This document shows, piece by piece, positions 45,076-49,932 of a stretch of 49,932 bases of DNA (position 1 is the stretch's first letter; the number at the start of each line of letters is the position of its first letter). The position numbers and the translations under genes were made by a program. The stretch is from positions 1-49,932 of the forward strand of contig JAMPGX010000022.1 of assembly GCA_023663725.1 (NCBI GenBank), given 5' to 3'. The notes beneath the pieces are model-generated. The model was given only the letters and a program-made list of their open reading frames with translations, did not search any database and had not been told where the DNA came from. Source of the DNA: a bacterium (GTDB taxonomy: Bacteria; Bacillota; Clostridia; Lachnospirales; Lachnospiraceae).

Positions 45076-45972
45076 TCAGGAAGATTTCTTCTTCTGATCC
45101 CCTTGTCGCTGTAACAAAAAGATTCGTATTCCTACATCCGCCAGCAGCGCCGCCACAAATAGCGTGATGCCCAGCACCTGGGATACCGCCACATTCGTAC
45201 CGGCAAATTTAAGCTGATCCGTTCGAATTCCTTCCACAAAAAAACGTATAATACCATATCCTCCCAGATACAGCAGGCATATCTCTCCCTGGAACTTTTT
45301 GTGCCGATAGTACAACAGCACCACAATCATCAACAGCAGATTGAGGGCGCTCTCGTAGAAAAAAGTGGGATGTACCTGAATATAATTGGTTCCCTGGGCT
45401 ATATGAGACGAGATATTATCCGTGATATCTGTGCGGTCCCTCACAGCCTCCAAAGGTATGCGCATAGCAAGAAGTCCCTCCGTGTACTCCCCGAACACCT
45501 CCCTGTTGGTAAAATTCCCCCATCTGCCGATGATCTGCCCCAGCAAAAGCCCTGCCATAGCCGTGTCTCCCATCTGCCTGGGATCCTTTTTCTTAATCCG
45601 ACACCAGACAAACAGCGTGATAAACGCGGCGATCACTCCACCGTAAATAGCCAGGCCGCCGCCCCGCACATGAAATATTTCCAACAGATTATTTTTATAG
45701 CTGTCCCACTCGAACACCACATAGTAGATGCGGGCGCCTATCAGGGAGAAGATCACGGCATAAATGGAGAAATCCCAGTAATCATCAGGATTCTGCCCTG
45801 TCTTTTTCGCAAGGCGCGCCGCCATGGAGATGCCGGCCATCACACCAATCGCGATAATCACGCCATACAGGGAGATATAGAAGCCAAATATGGTAAAACC
45901 CTGGGGGACATTTTTCAGATACAGCCCCAAATTGGGAAATGCAATGTCATTTACGCCCATTATGTCCTGCAT
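45076..45972 (-). CDS. lgt: Prolipoprotein diacylglyceryl transferase
   Basis: A 298-residue membrane enzyme that moves diacylglycerol to the lipobox Cys of prelipoproteins. About seven helices; signature GRWGNFTNREVFG, plus HVRGGGLAIYGGVI and VHPTFFYES with catalytic His. It would serve proteins such as the lipoprotein at 27535-29862. AAAGGA lies ten bases before the ATG at 45972. A structured spacer separates it from ychF. Confidence 0.95.
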   Translation of the reverse strand: MQDIMGVNDIAFPNLGLYLKNVPQGFTIFGFYISLYGVIIAIGVMAGISMAARLAKKTGQNPDDYWDFSIYAVIFSLIGARIYYVVFEWDSYKNNLLEIFHVRGGGLAIYGGVIAAFITLFVWCRIKKKDPRQMGDTAMAGLLLGQIIGRWGNFTNREVFGEYTEGLLAMRIPLEAVRDRTDITDNISSHIAQGTNYIQVHPTFFYESALNLLLMIVVLLYYRHKKFQGEICLLYLGGYGIIRFFVEGIRTDQLKFAGTNVAVSQVLGITLFVAALLADVGIRIFLLQRQGDQKKKSS

Positions 45973-46010
45973 AGATTGATTTTCCTTTCGTTATTCCCGC
46001 GAGCAATGAG

Positions 46011-46114
46011 CCAAGTGCCGTGCCTGCACGTGCATTTGGCGAATGCCGCGAGGGTCAGATACCACGCAGCTCTGCTGCGCTACAAGATTGATGCCCCGTC
46101 AGCTTGCTGCGGGG
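46011..46114. repeat. Structured spacer with three hairpins between ychF and lgt
   Basis: Three stems follow one another: 46011-46039 (13 bp with one bulge, CCAAGTGC...GCATTTGG), 46065-46079 (CGCAGC-TCT-GCTGCG) and 46094-46114 (CCCCG and CAGC pairs, one bulge). No T-tract follows. It may be a dispersed intergenic repeat or a processing and attenuation signal. Confidence 0.65.
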
Positions 46115-46128
46115 TATTTGACTGCGCG

Positions 46129-47226
46129 CTACACGTTGAACCTAAACAGGATCACGTCGCCGTCCTGCACCACATAATCCTTGCCCTCCATACCCACCAG
46201 GCCCTTCTCGCGGGCGGCGGCCAGAGAGCCCTGCTCCAACAGGTCCTTGTAGTTTACGACCTCCGCCTTGATGAAGCCCCTCTCAAAGTCGGAGTGAATC
46301 TTGCCTGCGGCCTGCGGTGCCTTGGTGCCAATCCTGATGGTCCAGGCCCTGGTCTCATCCTCGCCCGCGGTCAGAAAGCTCATGAGGCCCAGCAGACGGT
46401 AGCTGGCGGCGATGAGCTTGTCAAGGCCGGACTCACCAATTCCCAAATCCTCCAGAAACATGGCCTTCTCATCATCGTCCAGCTCGGCGATCTCCTGCTC
46501 GATCTGGGCACAGATCACAAACACCTCGCTGCCCTCCCCTGCGGCAAACTCTCTCACTGCCTTCACATGGGCGTTGGATGCGCCATCGTCCGCCAGATCC
46601 TCCTCCGCTACATTGGCTGCATAGATCACAGGCTTATAGGTCAGGAGATTGTAGGAGCGCAGCAGCTCCAGCTCGTCCTCGTCCAACTCCGTCATGGTCT
46701 TGGCCATCCTGCCGCTCTCCAGATGTTCTTTGATCCGCACCAGCAGGGCCTCCTCTTTGGCCAGGGTCTTGTCCATCCGAGCGGCCCTGCTCACCTTGGC
46801 ATATCGCCGCTCCAGTATCTCCAGATCAGAGAAGATCAGCTCCAGATTGATCGTCTCGATATCCCGCAGAGGATCGACGCTGCCGTCCACATGAATCACA
46901 TTGGAATCCTCAAAGCAGCGCACCACATGGACGATGGCATCCACCTCGCGGATATTGCTCAGGAACTGGTTGCCCAGGCCCTCTCCCTTGGATGCGCCCT
47001 TCACCAGGCCCGCGATATCTACGAATTCAATCACCGCGGGCGTCACCTTCCGGGAGTGATACATATCCCCCAGAAGCTTTAGCCTCTGATCCGGCACCGC
47101 CACGATGCCCACGTTGGGGTCGATGGTGCAGAAGGGATAGTTGGCCGACTCCGCGCCAGCCTTGGTCAGCGAATTAAACAGTGTGCTCTTCCCCACATTG
47201 GGAAGTCCGACGATGCCTAGTTTCAT
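46129..47226 (-). CDS. ychF: Ribosome-binding ATPase YchF
   Basis: A 365-residue Obg-family ATPase. G1 loop [32 protein letters not shown] is the G3 region; NVAE replaces the usual NKxD, giving ATP preference; the C-terminal TGS domain ends [10 protein letters not shown]. It binds ribosomes and affects translation and stress responses. AAAGGAG precedes the ATG at 47226. The integrative element begins directly upstream. Confidence 0.96.
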   Translation of the reverse strand: MKLGIVGLPNVGKSTLFNSLTKAGAESANYPFCTIDPNVGIVAVPDQRLKLLGDMYHSRKVTPAVIEFVDIAGLVKGASKGEGLGNQFLSNIREVDAIVHVVRCFEDSNVIHVDGSVDPLRDIETINLELIFSDLEILERRYAKVSRAARMDKTLAKEEALLVRIKEHLESGRMAKTMTELDEDELELLRSYNLLTYKPVIYAANVAEEDLADDGASNAHVKAVREFAAGEGSEVFVICAQIEQEIAELDDDEKAMFLEDLGIGESGLDKLIAASYRLLGLMSFLTAGEDETRAWTIRIGTKAPQAAGKIHSDFERGFIKAEVVNYKDLLEQGSLAAAREKGLVGMEGKDYVVQDGDVILFRFNV

Positions 47227-47262
47227 TTTTATATCTCCTTTATCTCAAAGTCCTTGATTTCC

Positions 47263-47306
47263 TAGTAATTGGCGTTGTTGCCAGTGTTCAACTACGCCAA
47301 TTACTA
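47263..47306. repeat. 13-bp inverted repeat at the probable element end
   Basis: TAGTAATTGGCGT (47263-47275) and its perfect complement (47294-47306) are 18 bases apart; a third copy of ACGCCAAT follows at 47306-47313. It lies between the ychF start and the integrase stop. It may be an Int-binding terminal site or the int terminator; no T-tract follows. Confidence 0.75.
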
Positions 47307-47321
47307 CGCCAATCACATTGC

Positions 47322-48452
47322 TTATACTACATTTAGCATTTTTTCAATTTTCTCGACTTCTTTTTTCTTCTCGTCATCTGTCACATGAACATACAGATTC
47401 ATAGTGATGTTAATATTGGAATGACCAAGAAGCATTTGTAATGTTTTAGGGCGCATACCTGCTTCAATACAGCGTGTCGCATAAGTATGTCTGAGGGTGT
47501 GCATTGAAAACCGCTTAATCCCTGCCTTGTCAGCCAACTTGAATAAAGATGTGTCATAAGCTGAATTTTTCGTTGGCTCTCCCTTCCGGCACAAAAATAC
47601 ACAATCAGCAAAATCCTTGCTTATTATTTTCAAGGCTTTTACTTTTTCTTTCTGCGCCAACAAAATTCTCCTGCATTCCTGCGTTATAGGAATATCTCTG
47701 TATCCGCTTTTGCTTTTAGGGGGACCGATCCGCCACTCTCCTGTTGAATGGCGATACTCCATACTTCTCGTTATGTGGATAACTCCTTCCTCAAAATCAA
47801 TATCACTCCAACGAAGCCCTATCATCTCTCCGGTACGCAGTCCTGTCTGCAACAGAAATGCAAACTGATTATAATTACTCGTACCATAGGCAGTATCCAA
47901 AAAGATTTTTTGTTCCTCAACTGACAAAACTCTTTTTTCTTTTGACTTTTTCCCCGGTGGAACTTTTACTGATTTCTTTACCGGATTTCTACCTAGTATA
48001 TCATTTTCCACTGCCGCCTCAAATAAAACGTACAAGGTTATCCTGCACTGATACACCGTGCTTTCTGCATATTCTGGTGTCATTTTATTCAAAATATCCT
48101 GACAATGTATAGGTTTCACTTCCGAAAGAAGCATCCTGCCGATATGCTCTTTAATATTCCGTTCAAATCGCTCTCTATAATTCCTCTGCGTATTTGGTCT
48201 GATTGTATCGCCTTTTATATCATTGATAAAATAATCAAACCAAGCCTCAACGGTCATATCCTCGCCAGCAGACAAATCCGAATGTGCGTCGATAAATCTT
48301 GCATCGGCTATCCATTGGCGGCATTCTTGCAGTTTCTTAAAATACTTTTCTTTTCGTTTCCCTAATTTGTTTGTATATCTGGCTGAATACAGTCCATCTT
48401 GACGCTGGTATATTCCTACACCTAAATCACGACCTTTCAAGTCTTTTCCCAT
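47322..48452 (-). CDS. Tyrosine recombinase/integrase (Tn916-type)
   Basis: A 376-residue site-specific recombinase. N-terminal arm-binding domain (GVGIYQRQDGLYSARYTNKL), SAM-like core-binding domain (~65-165), and catalytic domain with Arg206 (TGLRTGEMIGLRW), Lys in PKSKSG, His318/Arg321 (HTLRHTYATR), His344 (LGHSNINITMNLYVH) and Tyr354. All catalytic residues are intact, so it may be active. GGAGG lies before the ATG at 48452; the longer in-frame start has none. Confidence 0.95.
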   Translation of the reverse strand: MGKDLKGRDLGVGIYQRQDGLYSARYTNKLGKRKEKYFKKLQECRQWIADARFIDAHSDLSAGEDMTVEAWFDYFINDIKGDTIRPNTQRNYRERFERNIKEHIGRMLLSEVKPIHCQDILNKMTPEYAESTVYQCRITLYVLFEAAVENDILGRNPVKKSVKVPPGKKSKEKRVLSVEEQKIFLDTAYGTSNYNQFAFLLQTGLRTGEMIGLRWSDIDFEEGVIHITRSMEYRHSTGEWRIGPPKSKSGYRDIPITQECRRILLAQKEKVKALKIISKDFADCVFLCRKGEPTKNSAYDTSLFKLADKAGIKRFSMHTLRHTYATRCIEAGMRPKTLQMLLGHSNINITMNLYVHVTDDEKKKEVEKIEKMLNVV

Positions 48453-48586
48453 ATGTACGCCTCCTTCTATTGCTAGAAAAAAGCCCAATACAGCAATATA
48501 TATAGTACCATATTCAGGCTTAAATGTCCATATTTTGTTCCGTTCAATTCGCATTCAATTTGCAGAGAACAGGTTATTTAGATGTC

Positions 48587-48793
48587 TCATATCTCAATTT
48601 CCTTTTCCAAAAACTGCTCAAATGCCTTTCTTTTTATCATTTTACGTTTTCCCACATAAAATACGAATGGGCATCGTGGATCATTTGTCAAGTCCCTTAA
48701 CTTGTTCAAACCTATTCCACTAAACGCATTTGCCTCAACAATTGTCAGTAATACCTTTTCAGATATTTTAACATCACACTCATTCTTTTCCAT
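48587..48793 (-). CDS. Excisionase (Tn916 Xis type)
   Basis: A 68-residue basic DNA-bending protein of the Tn916 excisionase family: LLTIVEANAFSGIGLNKLRD followed by FYVGKRKMIKRKAFEQFLEK, a winged-helix layout. It directs Int toward excision. GGAGGTG precedes the ATG at 48793. It lies 134 bases before int on the same strand. Confidence 0.88.
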   Translation of the reverse strand: MEKNECDVKISEKVLLTIVEANAFSGIGLNKLRDLTNDPRCPFVFYVGKRKMIKRKAFEQFLEKEIEI

Positions 48794-48844
48794 TTTGCAC
48801 CTCCGCTATTTTATATAACTTTTTTAATTTTATGGCTTATCTAC

Positions 48845-48898
48845 CAATCAAAAAGTGCAATCTTTTGTTCTTTTTGATTGAAAGACAAACAAAAGATT
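48845..48898. promoter_or_regulatory. Two interlocking 11-bp inverted repeats upstream of xis
   Basis: CAATCAAAAAG (48845-48855) pairs with 48870-48880; AATCTTTTGTT (48859-48869) pairs with 48888-48898. Each hairpin encloses one arm of the other, so only one can form at a time in RNA. It lies about 50 bases before xis. Confidence 0.7.
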
Positions 48899-49294
48899 TT
48901 TCAAAAAACACATACGGGTAGCAGGTCATTACTCTGCTCACATCGGTATCGCACCGTCATTCAAAATTGACCGGAAACGGATCTCGCCATGTCCGGAAGT
49001 ATCATTATCAAAAATATGCCTCATCGCCTCATGTAACTGCTACACTTTTTGCCAGACATTCATCGCTCACTGCCTTAACTTCAATATCAGACTTCAATAT
49101 TCCCTCGTATGCACTCCCACGCAAAAAACAGGAGCAGGCAGCTCGTGGCGTGTCCACATAGTAGCTCCGCATATCCCACACGTCCCGTATGTATTTACAT
49201 ATTCAATTTTCAAGGTACACACGCCAGCTTACGTTGGCGGGCAGAAATTTATCTGCCGCTTTAGATAAAATCTTTTCTGGACTTGTCAGCCCAA
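48899..49294. other. Non-coding stretch inside the integrative element
   Basis: No convincing gene. The one open frame here (48967-49161, plus strand) lacks a ribosome site and looks random. Two small hairpins occur: CGCCA/TGGCG near 49222-49239 and GGCAGA-AATTTA-TCTGCC near 49240-49257. It may hold recombination or transfer sites. Confidence 0.5.
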
Positions 49295-49351
49295 AAAGCA
49301 CATAAGCACTCTCCGTCTGCTATGAACGGTTCCATATAGATTATGTGCTTT
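49295..49351 (-). terminator. Terminator of the HTH regulator gene
   Basis: AAAGCACATAA (49295-49305) and its complement (49341-49351) form an 11-bp stem with a long loop, followed by TTTTT on the minus strand, 15 bases past the regulator stop. Confidence 0.7.
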
Positions 49352-49365
49352 AGAGGAATGACAAG

Positions 49366-49695
49366 TTATACTTCCAGTTTATCGGGACCGTATTTATGAA
49401 TTATCTGCAACAACATTTTCTTTTGTACTCCTTCTGCTTGTCCGCATAGCTCACGCAAAGTTTCCAGCTCCTCAGAAGAAAGAGTATTTATGTAGGGCTT
49501 GTAATGCTCTCCCATAAAAATCCCTCCGGCTCCGCCCTGCTGCGTGTAGATCGGGAATCCCGGAGATAAAGCCTGAATATCATTTCGTATTGTTCGGGTA
49601 GTCACTCCAAATTCTTCCGCTAACTCCCTTGCTGTTGTTTGCCGCCGGACAATCAGAATGTTGATGATCTCCATTCTGCGGTCAGCCGTATTCAT
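49366..49695 (-). CDS. Small HTH_11-type regulator
   Basis: A 109-residue protein. The N-terminal ~55 residues are a winged helix (ADRRMEIINILIVRRQTTARELAEEFGVTTRTIRND) as in DeoR/WYL regulators; the rest is a short helical tail ending HKYGPDKLEV, with no ligand-binding domain. Such truncated regulators are common on Firmicute conjugative elements. AGAGGTGGTGA precedes the ATG at 49695. It may control the element or itself. Confidence 0.85.
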   Translation of the reverse strand: MNTADRRMEIINILIVRRQTTARELAEEFGVTTRTIRNDIQALSPGFPIYTQQGGAGGIFMGEHYKPYINTLSSEELETLRELCGQAEGVQKKMLLQIIHKYGPDKLEV

Positions 49696-49741
49696 GCTTC
49701 ACCACCTCTCTGTAATAACTCCCGATCATAGTTTATAAAAC

Positions 49742-49771
49742 GTACAGGAACGTATCTTTCCTATACAGGAA
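49742..49771. promoter_or_regulatory. Possible operator upstream of the HTH regulator
   Basis: A dyad TTCCT-ATAC-AGGAA (49758-49771) with a second ACAGGAA at 49744-49750, about 50-75 bases before the regulator start. Suited to autoregulation, but unproved. Confidence 0.35.
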
Positions 49772-49852
49772 ATTATTTCAAAAATTTTTTTCAGCCCTCT
49801 CCGGCTCTTTTTCCCCACCGCATTTTTCTATATTTCTTCCACTGTATTTTTG

Positions 49853-49881
49853 TTGACTTTCCTCCTACCGCTTGTTAAAAT
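49853..49881 (+). promoter_or_regulatory. Plus-strand promoter reading off the right edge
   Basis: TTGACT (49853-49858) and TAAAAT (49876-49881) with a 17-base spacer, pointing to a gene beyond the window and divergent from the HTH regulator. Confidence 0.55.
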
Positions 49882-49932
49882 CTTTAGTGGATAAAATCAT
49901 AACTTCATCAACGGACACTCAAACTGCTATGA

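Larger units (their letters stand above)
47227..49932. mobile_element. Int/xis end of an integrative element, running off the right edge
   Basis: A Tn916-type integrase and excisionase pair, a small HTH regulator of a kind common on Firmicute mobile elements, and visibly AT-richer DNA than the chromosomal genes to the left. The integrase lies nearest the boundary with ychF, as in Tn916-type elements. Only one end is in the window; the exact junction was not located but should lie in 47227-47321. Confidence 0.6.

Noticed and set aside
45301-47082. 593-codon open frame on the plus strand across lgt and ychF
   Set aside because: It is antisense to two clear genes with intact motifs, has no ribosome site, and its His/Gln/Leu-rich translation is typical of a reversed coding frame.
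48967-49161. 64-codon plus-strand frame in the integrative element
   Set aside because: No ribosome site, no motif, low-complexity tail.

Overview
The window reads as a chromosomal segment of an endospore-forming, low-to-mid GC anaerobic Firmicute, most likely a gut member of the Lachnospiraceae (Clostridia). Grounds: the sporulation genes spoIIGA, sigE, sigG and ylmC/ymxH; a clostridial division/cell-wall (dcw) cluster; a butyryl-CoA:acetate-type CoA-transferase; an NADP-type glutamate dehydrogenase; a choloylglycine-hydrolase-family enzyme; and small families (DUF5688, DUF4474, viroplasmin-RNase H) that I associate with this group. This placement rests on gene content and protein resemblance, not on a database search. 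Most genes lie on the minus strand; the plus-strand genes are a DUF4474/metallophosphoesterase pair and sigG.

Layout. 0-6 kb: a ComFB-like protein, then (reading leftward) a choloylglycine hydrolase, an XRE regulator, an ArAE transporter, truA and a CoA-transferase. 6-9.6 kb: a tight four-gene accessory operon (Sel1-repeat protein, TIR-transmembrane-DUF6273 protein, two small unknowns). 9.6-14.5 kb: metA, a long palindromic intergenic element, ligA, rluF and rnhA, with a duplicated ligA start region. 14.7-22.3 kb: DUF4474, a phosphoesterase, a coiled-coil protein, gdhA, an SH3b surface protein, tRNA-Arg(CCG) framed by an inverted repeat, and a DUF5688 protein. 22.5-26.5 kb: efp and the shikimate genes aroQ-aroK-aroE with yqeG, then nrdR and ylmC. 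26.6-32.5 kb: sigG (inverted), a large orphan lipoprotein, a VanZ-like protein, sigE and spoIIGA. 32.7-44.8 kb: ftsZ, ftsQ, murA, ftsW, murD, two class B PBPs, ftsL, rsmH and mraZ, transcribed right to left. 45-47.2 kb: lgt and ychF. 47.2 kb to the right edge: the int/xis end of an integrative element that leaves the window.

How the genes work together. The dcw block supplies lipid-II precursor steps (MurA, MurD), the septal synthase (FtsW with PBPs) and the divisome (FtsL, FtsQ, FtsZ). It runs straight into spoIIGA-sigE, so vegetative division and the first mother-cell sigma factor are neighbours. Several control sites can be read by eye: four 10-bp-period MraZ boxes downstream of a promoter before mraZ; a dedicated promoter before ftsZ that implies a TTG start; and a promoter before spoIIGA with a 21-bp spacer and 0A-like boxes, as expected for Spo0A control.

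Best candidates for something undescribed: the Sel1/TIR/DUF6273 operon; the ~150-bp palindrome at 10.6 kb; the duplicated ligA start giving a 7-codon upstream ORF; the tRNA enclosed by a 16-bp inverted repeat that ends in a T-tract; and two interlocking 11-bp hairpins upstream of xis. No CRISPR array, rRNA gene or complete phage was seen.
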